This document shows positions 41,608-50,452 of a stretch of 64,000 nucleotides of DNA, in pieces; positions within the stretch are counted from its first letter, which is position 1; the number at the start of each line of letters is the position of its first letter. Under the pieces are notes generated by a model. The model was not told the origin of the DNA and made no database searches. It saw only the letters and a program-made list of their open reading frames with translations. The DNA lies in assembly GCA_947624385.1 (NCBI GenBank), contig CANQJZ010000002.1, forward strand, positions 1-64,000, written 5' to 3'. Made by a program: the position numbers and the translations under genes. This stretch comes from an uncultured Oscillospiraceae bacterium (GTDB lineage: Bacteria > Bacillota > Clostridia > Oscillospirales > Oscillospiraceae).

Positions 41608-44600
41608 TCAGTCCTCTGCCCGCTCGGCCAAGGGCACCACGATCTGCGTGACGCTACCGCTGTCGCCAATGTAACCCTGGCCCAGGGGCAGCGCCGCGGA
41701 GCTCAGCTTGTAGCTCATTCCCGCCCCAACGCCGCAGGGGTCGAAATCATTCAGCTTGCCGCCCAGGGCGATCGCCTTATTCTGCACCGCAAGCCGCTTG
41801 AGCGGATCATAGGCGCATACGGCCTTTTCCGCGGAGGATACGCCCATCATGAGCGTGATGTTATAGTACGGCGTCTCCATGATCTGACCAAGCGTGCTCT
41901 GCACCGCGGCCAGATTCTTCTTGTTGGCCTCCTTGCTGAACTCCTTGTACAGCCATTCTGCGTTATCCACCAGCACACAGCACGGTTTGAACTGCGCCGC
42001 CTGCCGGATCGCCGCCGCCTCACTCTTCGCCAGCGCGGCGTAGCGTTTTTCCTTCCGCGGAAAAACATAGTCCTCAAAGAATGTCGAGCGCAAAAACTGC
42101 GCGGCTTCCTCCGCCGTGCTGTAATGCTTTGCGTGCAGCCTGCCGGCCAGTTCGCGCCAATTGCTGCCGGCAATGATATGTATGTCCGCCCCGCGGTCCG
42201 CCATGACCTTGGCCATCAGCATCAGGAAATTCGTAATGCCGCTGCGCTTTGGCCCGTAGACCATCCACGCCGGGGAGCGATCCGTCCGGATCGCCGCCAG
42301 CGTGCCCTGGACCATGTTGTAGCCCACCGGCAGAAGGAAGGGTTCCTTTTGCAGCGCGGCAAACGCCGGCGCCGCGGACAGCGTCTCCCAGGTGGGTTCC
42401 TTGGGCAGACGGGGTATCCCGATGGGACGCGTACCCTGCCAGGCGCCGTCCAGCTGTTGGGCATACGCCGTGATCTGGTCGGCCCGCTCGTCGCCGGCGA
42501 TCTTCGGTTTCTCCGTGCTCAGCGGGACAAATCCCTCTCCCACATGTCCGGGGGCTCCGCTGGCCAAAGCGTACTGGACCTCATATATTTTATCGTCCAG
42601 TATCGCCATGCCGCGCCCCGGCTGGTTGGCGATGGGCGGCATGTCATAGGGTACGGACCGGCCAAGGCACTCGGAATAATCGCTCTTCTCCTTCATCTGC
42701 AGCGTGACGCCGCCGAAGCAGGGATGAAGCTTCATGGGGATCTCGCTTTTTGTCATCGCCGTGACAACAAAGTGGATACCACGGCCGCTGCCCTCCTGGA
42801 GAAGGGTCTGGATGCGGCCGGAATAATAGTCGTCGTCGGCAAACATGGCCCGAAGCTGCGCGTAGCGGTCCACAAAGACAACGATCGCCGGCTCCGGCTT
42901 CTCGCCCCGCTTGATCCGCGCCGCGTTATACTCCACGAAGCTGTCCGTAGAGGCTTCCGCGAACAGATTGGCCCTGCGGCTCAGCTCGGCGGCGAGCATG
43001 TTGATGAGCCGCTTGACCTCCAAAACTTCCTCGTCAAAGGCGACGTCGCCGATCTGCGGGAACGCCGACAAAGTCCCAAGGGTCTGGCTGGTCAGGCTCA
43101 GAATATAAATATTGAGGTGCTCCGGGTCGTAAAGGCTGCACAGGGACCAGATCATGCTCTGCACCAGCGTCGTCTTGCCCGTGCCCGCCAGGCCGCCGAT
43201 GATCAGATTGCGGTTCTGTGTCAGATCGATGACAAGCGGCAGGTACTTCTGGTTCGCCACATCGTCCGCCAGGCCTGCAGGGATGAGGATATCGCCGACC
43301 GGGTTGGGATACGTCTGTCCGTCCCACAGCGACTGGCAGAAGGTCTCCACATCCCGCAGATAGAGCTCCCGGGGAAGCTCCGGAAGCCACAGCTGCTTAC
43401 AGGCGTCCATTCCGTGCTCATGAGCCACCTGATAGATCCGCTGGAGCACCGCCTCCATCTGGGACGGCGCCTTCTCGTCCTTGCCGGACACGTCCCGCCT
43501 GGGAACGGGGATCACGTGCCCGATGCTGTTGAGCAGCTGGGGCATCTCCTCCGCCCGTGGTTCGTCCGGCTTATAGTCCAGGCCGGAATAACTGGTCTGG
43601 ACCTGGTGAAATTCCTCGTCATTGCCGATCTGGATGAAGCACCGGCCCATGCCCTTGATGTATGCCGCGTCCGGCCGCTTGAGCATCTCCATGGAGTCCT
43701 GCCTGGTCTGCACCCGCAGACACAAGTGGAAGCGGGAGTTAGCCCAGATCTCATCGCTGACCGAGTTGGAGGGCTTCTGGGTAGCCAGGATCAGATGGAT
43801 ACCCAGCGACCGGCCTACGCGGGAGGCACTGACCAGCTCCCGCATGAAATCCGGCTGCTCGCTCTTCAGCTCCGCGAACTCGTCCACGATGATGATGAGG
43901 TGTGGCAGTTCCTTGCCGGGAACGTCGCTGAACTGGCGGGTGTAGTCGTTGATATTGTTGATCTGGACCTCTTTGAAAATGCGCTCCCGGCGGTGTATCT
44001 CGCCGTTCAGGGAGGCTAGGGCACGGTCGATCACACGGGGGCCCTGGAGGTTGTCGATAATGCCGGCCACATGGGGCAGCTTCCGGAAGGAGTCAGCCAT
44101 GCCGCCGCCCTTATAGTCGATCAGGATGAACTGCACCTGGCGGGGGCTGTAATTGAGCGCCAAGGAGAGTATGTACGTCTCCAGCATCACGGATTTACCG
44201 GAGCCGGTAGTGCCCGCGATCAGGCCGTGGGGCCCGTGGAACCGGTCGGAGATGTCCAGCACAAAGGGCTGGGACCCGGCCCGGTAGCCGATGACAGACT
44301 TTATCCCGTCATACGTGTGGTTTTCCGACCACATCCGCCAGACCTCCAGGTCCTCCGTCCGGCGAACGCCATAGATGTCCAGAAAAGAGACAAGCGTGGG
44401 GATGGCCGCGTTTTCCGCCACATCCCGCACCCGCAGCGGCGCCATGGCGCGGGAGAAGGACTTGATAAGGGGCTTATCGGGATACTCGAAATCCACCACG
44501 CGGGTATTGCCGTCGCTGGTGTGCATGTAGCCCTTTCCCTTTTCGCCCTCTACGTCCAGCACCACCCGGGACTCCTTGGGAAGGCCGGTCATGTCCTCGC

Positions 44601-46332
44601 CCAGCATCACCAGCGTCATGCCCTGATGGTTCGTCAGCAGCTGCCGCATGATGAGCTCGTTTTCTAAAATATGGTAATTCGTGCAGAAGATGACATAGTG
44701 CGGCAGAGGCGGAGCGTCCCGTCCGCCCTCCTCCTCGTTGTCCCTGGAGCTCCGGTCGGCGGCGTTGTTCTTACGGATGGTCAGCACCTCCTCCAGATGA
44801 CTGACCACATCGTGGACGTCGCTGGGGGTGAAGGCCACCATCCGGAGCTGCCGGTCCTCGCTGGCAAACACATGGGGAAGCCACCGGGTCCAGGCCCACT
44901 GGGAGACACAGGTCTGCTCTGTCAGCACGGCGATGCGCACGTCGTGGTAGCTGTGCAGGGCGGCGATCTGCATCAGCAGACCCTGGGCGAACAGCACGCC
45001 CCGTACCCCGCCCAGAATACCGATCACCGCCTCGTCCCGCAGCGGCACCGTCACCGGCGCGTTATGCACGACGGAATAGGTGTCTCGCAGCCGTTCCGGC
45101 TCCTGGCGCAGGGGATCGTCAATGAGCGAGAGCTTTTCCTTGGGGATCTCGATGGCGCAGGGCATATCCACATTTCCGGTACCCACCCTGACGTGCAGGA
45201 AGTCCCCGTGAAAGGGCATCCGATCCCAGAGCTGACGCGACGGGCCCGCCGGCAGTGACGCACACTGGGCCGGATTGGGAAACGTGTCCATGAGCCGCTT
45301 GTACTCCTGCTCGTTCATGTTCCGCAGGATACTCTCCGTCTCCGCGATATATCTCTGATACATCCCGATACGGCGCTTTTCCGTGTCGATCTCGTTCCGC
45401 TTGCGGTAATTGCGGTTGGCAAGCCCCCACATGACCGCCAGGACCGAGGAGGTGGCGATCATCACCACGCCGCTGGAGAGCATTCCCCTGCCGCTGCCGG
45501 CCACCATCGTGCCCATCAGCATGGGCAGGACCATGGTCATGGACGGGCCCAGCTGCAAAAGCAGGGGCTGCTGGTCGGTATCCGGCTTCGGCAGAGGGGG
45601 CTCGATCTCCATATCCTCCGCCTTGCAGGGTATGAGCATCCGGGGGGTGCGCTGGTATTCCTGGTATACGCTGGGCAGCTCCTGATCGTCCCGCCCCCGG
45701 GGCTTTCCCGCCTTTTCCTGCCATTTTTCCAGCATGCACTGGCTGCTGCCGGTCCGGTTGACGGCCAGACGATCGCCCAGATAGACGACCTTCAGACCGG
45801 TGGGAAATGCCAGCACGTCCCCGAATTTCAGGCCTACCTTGTTCCCGACCATCTTTCGGCCGTTCAAATATGTACCGTTGGTGGACCTGTCCTGATAGCG
45901 GACGTGTCCGTCCTGGGACAGACCCAGATAGCCGTGCTCGCCTGTCATCAGGGCGCTGGTATCCCGGATATCCGCGTTCTCGTTCCTGCCGATCACGATC
46001 TTCCTGTCGGAAAGCCGGTATTTTGTAAAGCGCAGCCACTGCTTTTCAAACGTCTTGACGATGACCTTGATCTCCCGCTTGGTCTGCAGATCGCACATGG
46101 TAAACATGGCGTCGCCCCTGACTTCATGATCCCGGCGGCTGCCGTCCTTCCAACTCAGCGGCGCCACAGGCGCCACCCACACCTGGCCGTCCAGAGAGCG
46201 CACGGAGATATACATATCGTACTCCAACCCGGTCTCATCCTGCCGGAGGGCGATCTTCCTGTTCCAGCTCCGTTGATCGGGAAAGTAGACATCCTTGAAC
46301 CAATCGTTATACATCAGCCAGGCGGTGTACAT
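41608..46332 (-). CDS. essC: EssC-like FtsK/SpoIIIE ATPase with N-terminal FHA domain
   Basis: The 1574-residue motor of the type VII system. In order: an N-terminal domain and FHA (about 117-190, IGRNENADI, STNGTYLNGR), two membrane spans at about 265-310, then three P-loop domains. Walker A motifs are TTGSGKS near 707-714 and GLAGTGKTT near 1046-1054, while the third reads GPKRSGITN near 1360 and is degenerate. Walker B is seen as LIIIVDEFAEL in domain 1. The domain order matches EssC/YukBA. The ATG at 46332 has AAGGAG; an in-frame ATG 27 bp upstream does not. Substrates are expected among the WXG100 proteins. Confidence 0.93.
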   Translation of the reverse strand: MYTAWLMYNDWFKDVYFPDQRSWNRKIALRQDETGLEYDMYISVRSLDGQVWVAPVAPLSWKDGSRRDHEVRGDAMFTMCDLQTKREIKVIVKTFEKQWLRFTKYRLSDRKIVIGRNENADIRDTSALMTGEHGYLGLSQDGHVRYQDRSTNGTYLNGRKMVGNKVGLKFGDVLAFPTGLKVVYLGDRLAVNRTGSSQCMLEKWQEKAGKPRGRDDQELPSVYQEYQRTPRMLIPCKAEDMEIEPPLPKPDTDQQPLLLQLGPSMTMVLPMLMGTMVAGSGRGMLSSGVVMIATSSVLAVMWGLANRNYRKRNEIDTEKRRIGMYQRYIAETESILRNMNEQEYKRLMDTFPNPAQCASLPAGPSRQLWDRMPFHGDFLHVRVGTGNVDMPCAIEIPKEKLSLIDDPLRQEPERLRDTYSVVHNAPVTVPLRDEAVIGILGGVRGVLFAQGLLMQIAALHSYHDVRIAVLTEQTCVSQWAWTRWLPHVFASEDRQLRMVAFTPSDVHDVVSHLEEVLTIRKNNAADRSSRDNEEEGGRDAPPLPHYVIFCTNYHILENELIMRQLLTNHQGMTLVMLGEDMTGLPKESRVVLDVEGEKGKGYMHTSDGNTRVVDFEYPDKPLIKSFSRAMAPLRVRDVAENAAIPTLVSFLDIYGVRRTEDLEVWRMWSENHTYDGIKSVIGYRAGSQPFVLDISDRFHGPHGLIAGTTGSGKSVMLETYILSLALNYSPRQVQFILIDYKGGGMADSFRKLPHVAGIIDNLQGPRVIDRALASLNGEIHRRERIFKEVQINNINDYTRQFSDVPGKELPHLIIIVDEFAELKSEQPDFMRELVSASRVGRSLGIHLILATQKPSNSVSDEIWANSRFHLCLRVQTRQDSMEMLKRPDAAYIKGMGRCFIQIGNDEEFHQVQTSYSGLDYKPDEPRAEEMPQLLNSIGHVIPVPRRDVSGKDEKAPSQMEAVLQRIYQVAHEHGMDACKQLWLPELPRELYLRDVETFCQSLWDGQTYPNPVGDILIPAGLADDVANQKYLPLVIDLTQNRNLIIGGLAGTGKTTLVQSMIWSLCSLYDPEHLNIYILSLTSQTLGTLSAFPQIGDVAFDEEVLEVKRLINMLAAELSRRANLFAEASTDSFVEYNAARIKRGEKPEPAIVVFVDRYAQLRAMFADDDYYSGRIQTLLQEGSGRGIHFVVTAMTKSEIPMKLHPCFGGVTLQMKEKSDYSECLGRSVPYDMPPIANQPGRGMAILDDKIYEVQYALASGAPGHVGEGFVPLSTEKPKIAGDERADQITAYAQQLDGAWQGTRPIGIPRLPKEPTWETLSAAPAFAALQKEPFLLPVGYNMVQGTLAAIRTDRSPAWMVYGPKRSGITNFLMLMAKVMADRGADIHIIAGSNWRELAGRLHAKHYSTAEEAAQFLRSTFFEDYVFPRKEKRYAALAKSEAAAIRQAAQFKPCCVLVDNAEWLYKEFSKEANKKNLAAVQSTLGQIMETPYYNITLMMGVSSAEKAVCAYDPLKRLAVQNKAIALGGKLNDFDPCGVGAGMSYKLSSAALPLGQGYIGDSGSVTQIVVPLAERAED

Positions 46333-46355
46333 ACGGCAATCTCCTTTATCTTCTC

Positions 46356-46901
46356 TCAATAGTGCGCATATTCCACCTCAAAGGGGTGATCGTTGATCAT
46401 GAGACGGTCTCCCTGCCTCAGGCGGTATGCCTCGCCGGTTTCCATCCGCACGCTGTTCAGATAGGTCCCGTTCACCGATCCCAGGTCCACCGCGCAGCAG
46501 ACGTCATCCTCCGCTCCGGATTCGATGCGCAGGTGCCGGCGGCCGATCCGCGGATCGTCAAATTGGAAATCATTCGGTTCTCCCCGGCCGATATAGTATG
46601 GGAGCTTGTCGATCTTGATCCGCTTTCCATCAAATGCGTTCAGCTCCGCCAGGACCAGATACGCCTTCTTCTCCGGCCCGGGCAGGATGGTCGTGCTCGG
46701 CACGAATACGGCCTGCTGTTTCGCCGATCTCAGGAAGGAAAACAGCTCCGGTCTGACCCGCTTCAGCACGGCCAAGCTTGCCAGGACGATGATGAGCCCC
46801 GGCAGCAGATACAGTATGTTCGCCGCCGCCAGCAGCGCCAACACCGCCAACACGGGAAGCATACACACGACCCAGCATAGTATTTTTTTCCAATGTACCA
46901 T
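46356..46901 (-). CDS. Membrane-anchored FHA protein
   Basis: A 181-residue protein with two closely spaced N-terminal membrane segments (about residues 8-46) and a cytoplasmic FHA domain (about 95-181: IGRGEPNDF, GRRHLRIES, GSVNGTYLN). FHA domains bind phosphothreonine peptides. It lies directly upstream of the EssC-like gene (23 bp gap) and may dock phosphorylated partners at the membrane next to the motor. No EssA-like sequence is recognised in it. Confidence 0.85.
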   Translation of the reverse strand: MVHWKKILCWVVCMLPVLAVLALLAAANILYLLPGLIIVLASLAVLKRVRPELFSFLRSAKQQAVFVPSTTILPGPEKKAYLVLAELNAFDGKRIKIDKLPYYIGRGEPNDFQFDDPRIGRRHLRIESGAEDDVCCAVDLGSVNGTYLNSVRMETGEAYRLRQGDRLMINDHPFEVEYAHY

Positions 46902-46919
46902 GGGCCTTGACCGCCGTTA

Positions 46920-48002
46920 TCAGAATTGGATCGTAATCCTGTGCTTGCCGACCTCAAGCACGTCCCCGGAATGAAGGGCGCGGCTGTCATGATGGCACAT
47001 GACCCCGTTGACCTTTGTGCCAAAGGACGAGGTATCCCGCAGCGTCATACCGCCGCCCTCCGGAACGATCTCGCAGTGCTCCCGGGAGATGCTGCTGTCG
47101 TCCATGTTCAGGGGGAATTTGCCCACGCCCCGGCCGATGCGCACGCGGCTTTTTCCGTCGGAGCTATAGGTGAACCTCTCACCCTCATATTCCACGGTAA
47201 AGCGCACCGCTCCCTCTTCCGCGGGCTTCTTTCTGCCAGCCAGCCAGAACGCCAGCACCACGATAACGCAGATCAGGACAAAGCCCGCCAGCACAAACAC
47301 CACGTTCGGCACGTTTACGCCGAACATCCCGCTGGATCCCTTGATAAAGTCCGTCACCCGCACGAACAAGCCGGTGGGCACGTAAGACAGCGCGTCGTCG
47401 CTGAACAGTGCCTTTTGCAGCTCCGCCGTGATACCGTCCTGTTTTTCATAGACCAGCTTGTTGCGGCTGACAAATGCGTCCACAGCCTTCTGCACCGCGC
47501 TGTCGTAGACGCCCGGGGTGAACTCGCCGCCCACCGCGTCGTATCCCAGCTGGTTCAGCCGGTTCTGCACCTGGGTCACCGCGTCCCCGCCGGCGCCCTG
47601 GGGGATGGTCTCGTATTCCCCCCTGTCCGGGGTGACAAGAGGTCCTTCCGTCTCGCCCATGACGCGCCAGAAGAGCGCGTAGGTCACGCCGTCCTCATAG
47701 TAGGTGAACTCGGGGTTGAGCCGGCACACCTCCTTCACGGCCGCCATGGTGAGAGGGTCCAGCTCCTTGTTCTGGAGCATATCATCCGTGACCCCGGCTC
47801 TGTAAAAGCCCAGCTCATTCAGCCTTGCTTTGAAGTTGATGATGTCCACATCGACGACCGATGGGTCGTCGCCCACCATTACGAAAAACTTCGCCTCAGA
47901 CTCGTCCCCTGCCGCGGCATGGGCCGCGCCCATGCAGGCGAAAACGAGGACTGCCGCCAAAAGCCAGGCCGCGGCGGTCCGCAGCTGCCGTCTCGAGCTC
48001 AT
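46920..48002 (-). CDS. Signal-peptide, peptidoglycan-binding-like, membrane and FHA protein
   Basis: A 360-residue protein spanning the membrane once. A signal peptide (about 1-30, AHAAA) leads into an outside region with one or two peptidoglycan-binding-like helical modules (GGDAVTQVQNRLNQLGYDAV near 138 is the clear one), a membrane span at about 240-262, and a cytoplasmic FHA domain (about 285-360: IGRGVGKFPL, SREHCEIV, SSFGTKVNG). This layout could link the wall to phosphothreonine signals inside. It is the first gene of the minus-strand secretion locus and shares short spacing with the next genes. Confidence 0.85.
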   Translation of the reverse strand: MSSRRQLRTAAAWLLAAVLVFACMGAAHAAAGDESEAKFFVMVGDDPSVVDVDIINFKARLNELGFYRAGVTDDMLQNKELDPLTMAAVKEVCRLNPEFTYYEDGVTYALFWRVMGETEGPLVTPDRGEYETIPQGAGGDAVTQVQNRLNQLGYDAVGGEFTPGVYDSAVQKAVDAFVSRNKLVYEKQDGITAELQKALFSDDALSYVPTGLFVRVTDFIKGSSGMFGVNVPNVVFVLAGFVLICVIVVLAFWLAGRKKPAEEGAVRFTVEYEGERFTYSSDGKSRVRIGRGVGKFPLNMDDSSISREHCEIVPEGGGMTLRDTSSFGTKVNGVMCHHDSRALHSGDVLEVGKHRITIQF

Positions 48003-48070
48003 GATCTTTTACCCTCTCCTTGTTTTTCCGATGCTCCATCCGGACGTGCCGCCCACGCCGGATGCCCATG

Positions 48071-48134
48071 GTCACAAAGGTACAGTTATGTGACCACAGA
48101 ACTATTGCGTCGAAACCGGGATTATGATACAATG
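48071..48134. promoter_or_regulatory. Inverted repeat and promoter-like boxes upstream of the secretion locus
   Basis: GGTCACA (48071-48077) and TGTGACC (48090-48096) form a perfect inverted repeat 12 bp apart. On the plus strand TTGCGT (48106-48111) and TACAAT (48129-48134) are 17 bp apart but point into the 3' end of the resolvase gene. No equally good minus promoter for the secretion locus was found here; TTCGAC with ACATAA is a weak candidate. Confidence 0.45.
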
Positions 48135-48157
48135 TAATTATGTATGGATTTAACTAA

Positions 48158-48805
48158 TCAGTGTAATTCAAGGTTTCCGACGGTTGGTGACAATTCTGTA
48201 CTTTTTTCACCGAAATTTGCCTCTCGTGACCATTTCAGGAAGGTTTGGTGGGTGATACCAAGCTCCGACGCCGCAGACCGGGCAGAGAGTTCTCCGTCTT
48301 TCCATTGTTGCCATACGGTTTCAAATCCATCTGGTCGCTTCATCGGCTGTCTGCCAAAGCGTACGCCCCGCGCCTTGGCCGCCGCGATGCCCTCTGCCTG
48401 TCGCTGGTGGATAAATTCCCGCTCCGTCTGGGCCACATAGCTGAGAAGCTGCAATACGATGTCCGCGATCAGGGTGCCGGTCAGATCGCGCCCCTGTCTC
48501 GTGTCCAGCAGGGGCATGTCCAACACAACGATGGCGACTTTCTTCTCCTTGGTCAGCAGCCGCCACTGTTCCAGGATCTCGTCGTAGTTTCGTCCCAGCC
48601 GGTCGATGCTCTTGATGACAAGGGTGTCGTCCGGCTTCAGCTTTCGCAGCAGCCGCTTATAGCCGGGGCGGTCAAAATCCTTGCCGGAGACCTTATCGAC
48701 ACAAATACAGCGATCAGCGACGCCGAACTGACGCATGGCGATGAGCTGCCGGTCCACATTCTGCTCTCTGCTTGAAACACGAACATACCCATATGTCTCG
48801 CTCAT
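48158..48805 (-). CDS. Small serine resolvase/invertase
   Basis: A 215-residue site-specific recombinase. The catalytic domain begins SETYGYVRVSSREQN, with the active-site serine at about residue 12, and continues KSIDRLGRNYDEIL and VLDMPLLDT; residues about 165-200 are a helix-turn-helix for DNA binding (SARSAASELGITHQTFLKW). The start at 48805 follows AAGGAGG at a good spacing. It sits between the secretion operon and the foldase gene, possibly as a solo mobile gene. Partner sites for inversion or resolution were not found. Confidence 0.9.
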   Translation of the reverse strand: MSETYGYVRVSSREQNVDRQLIAMRQFGVADRCICVDKVSGKDFDRPGYKRLLRKLKPDDTLVIKSIDRLGRNYDEILEQWRLLTKEKKVAIVVLDMPLLDTRQGRDLTGTLIADIVLQLLSYVAQTEREFIHQRQAEGIAAAKARGVRFGRQPMKRPDGFETVWQQWKDGELSARSAASELGITHQTFLKWSREANFGEKSTELSPTVGNLELH

Positions 48806-48935
48806 AACGTTTCCTCCTTTGTTTATGTAAAATAGTATAAAGAGGAAACCCTTTTGCGCTGTAACAATATTATAATTTTGCCCGCAGGGACAGTTCGTCA
48901 TGCCCGCGCATGTATGGCTGTCAAGCAATTCAAAA

Positions 48936-49023
48936 CAGGCGGCGGATGGCGCATTTTAGCACCATCCGCTGCCTGTTGTTCGATTCCAATTCTGCAAGGA
49001 ATGTCCCCGGCGGAGCCGGGGAC
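48936..49023. other. Two hairpins between resolvase and foldase genes
   Basis: CAGGCGGCGGATGG (48936-48949) pairs with CCATCCGCTGCCTG (48962-48975), a diverged relative of the 12844-12883 hairpin. GTCCCCGGC (49003-49011) pairs with GCCGGGGAC (49015-49023) and probably acts as the end of the foldase transcript, though without a T tract. Confidence 0.6.
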
Positions 49024-49028
49024 ACATT

Positions 49029-50309
49029 TTATTCGCCGAAGATTTCCTCGATGTCGATGGTCTCAAAGTCGTCCTGCCAGGCTATGTCGGCGTCGGTCGT
49101 CACCTGGTCCAGAAGCTGGAAAAACTGGTAGCTGCCGGCGGAGGCGCGCAGAGAGGCGGTTGACCCGCTGCTGTCGGTGTACGCCCCGTCCGGGTCCACG
49201 GGCAGACGGAGGATGATGTGATAGCCGTAGTCCGATTCAACGGGCTCGGAAAGGCCGTATTCGGCCAGGTCGGCGGTGGTATCCTCAAACACCGGGACCA
49301 TCACGCCGGAACCAAAGGTGTACCCGTCCGGGTTGGCGGCAAGGCCCGAATCCTCGGAGTGCTCCTGCATCAGCTCGTCGAAAAGCGCCTCCAGGGCCTC
49401 GGGGTCGTCCTGCACGGCGGCAAGCTGGTCGTAAAGCTCGTCGGCCTGGGCCTTCTTCTCCGCCTTTTCCTCGTCGGAAAGGGCCTCGTTCGTCTCGGGG
49501 TCGATGGTCATGAGCAGGATGTGCTTGCAGCGCATCAGGCCCTTTTGCTCGGCAAAGGCCAGCGCGTCATCGTCCGACACGTCCGCGCCGTCCGCGCCGT
49601 AGAGCTTCTCCGTCAGCTTGCTCGACAGAAGGCTCACGCCGCTCAGATAGTCCAGCATGTCCCGGGTCATGAACTGGCCGTCCAGGTATTCGGCGTAGGC
49701 GTCCAGCTCCTGGTCGGTGCAGTCCCCGTCGCCGTCGCCGTAATTGTCCGCGGCCTGTTCGTAGGAGTCTGCCAGGGTCTGCCGGTCCTGCTCGTCCAGG
49801 GCTACGCCCTCCCGCTCCGCCAGGGTCTCCACCGCCCGGTAGGAGAATATCTCCGCCGCCGCGTTGGTGCGGACCATGGCGGCGTTATCCAGCTCCTCGT
49901 CGAAATCGTGGCCGTCCCAGCCGTTAAAGGGCATGCCCATGGCGGCCATATACTTCACATAGCCGGTGAAATAGCTCAGCCAGTAGTAATACTCCCGCCA
50001 GGTGGCCTCTTTGCCGTCGTAGGTCAGGACCACGTCGTCCGGGTCATAGGCGGCGTAGCCCAGGCCGGGCTTGGGCGTGGCGGTGGGCTCGGGCGTGGCC
50101 GTGGCGTCCGGGGCGTCGGTTGCCTCGGGGGCGTCGGTTGCCTCGGGGGCGTCGGTTGCCTCGGGGGCATCGGTGGGGTCGGGGGCAGGCGTGGCCGTGG
50201 CCTCGGCGGTATCGCCGGGGTCGTACTCCCGGATGGAGCCGGCGCCGCAGCCGGTGAGCAGCGCGGCCGCCAGACACAGGCATAAGAAAACAGTGATAGA
50301 CTTGCGCAT
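49029..50309 (-). CDS. Parvulin-type peptidyl-prolyl isomerase lipoprotein
   Basis: A 426-residue PrsA/SurA-like extracytoplasmic foldase. The signal peptide ends in a lipobox (LLTGC, cysteine at about 21), so it is a membrane lipoprotein. A spacer with repeated EATDAP follows, then a SurA-N-like helical domain and a parvulin domain (about 280-385: MRCKHILLMTIDPETNEALS, SEDSGLAANPDGYTFGSGVMVPVFED, VESDYGYHIILRL). It would help exported proteins fold, possibly those of the adjacent secretion locus. The start at 50309 has AAAGGGG upstream. Confidence 0.88.
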   Translation of the reverse strand: MRKSITVFLCLCLAAALLTGCGAGSIREYDPGDTAEATATPAPDPTDAPEATDAPEATDAPEATDAPDATATPEPTATPKPGLGYAAYDPDDVVLTYDGKEATWREYYYWLSYFTGYVKYMAAMGMPFNGWDGHDFDEELDNAAMVRTNAAAEIFSYRAVETLAEREGVALDEQDRQTLADSYEQAADNYGDGDGDCTDQELDAYAEYLDGQFMTRDMLDYLSGVSLLSSKLTEKLYGADGADVSDDDALAFAEQKGLMRCKHILLMTIDPETNEALSDEEKAEKKAQADELYDQLAAVQDDPEALEALFDELMQEHSEDSGLAANPDGYTFGSGVMVPVFEDTTADLAEYGLSEPVESDYGYHIILRLPVDPDGAYTDSSGSTASLRASAGSYQFFQLLDQVTTDADIAWQDDFETIDIEEIFGE

Positions 50310-50344
50310 GGAAAGGTCCCCTTTGCATCGTTTGTAACGCATGC

Positions 50345-50408
50345 AGTATAGCACAATTTGACCCACGCAACAAGCGCCCTTGACGGAAAACCCTCCCGGT
50401 GCTAAGAT
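50345..50408. promoter_or_regulatory. Divergent promoters for the foldase and trkA
   Basis: Minus strand: TTGTTG (50368-50373) and TATACT (50345-50350), 17 bp apart, towards the foldase gene. Plus strand: TTGACG (50380-50385) and TAAGAT (50403-50408), 17 bp apart, towards trkA. Confidence 0.7.
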
Positions 50409-50452
50409 GTATTAAATCGTTGAAATACTTTGCTGTTCCTGTGGGAGGGCCT

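Noticed and set aside
21670..48002. A polymorphic (LXG-type) toxin gene in the type VII locus
   Set aside because: None of the proteins has an LXG-type N-terminus with a toxin domain; the two large secreted proteins have signal peptides and MBG or Ig-like repeats instead.
48975..48995. TTCGATTCC resembling a tRNA T-arm
   Set aside because: No acceptor, D or anticodon stems can be folded around it, and the related copy at 12885-12900 reads TTCAATTCC.
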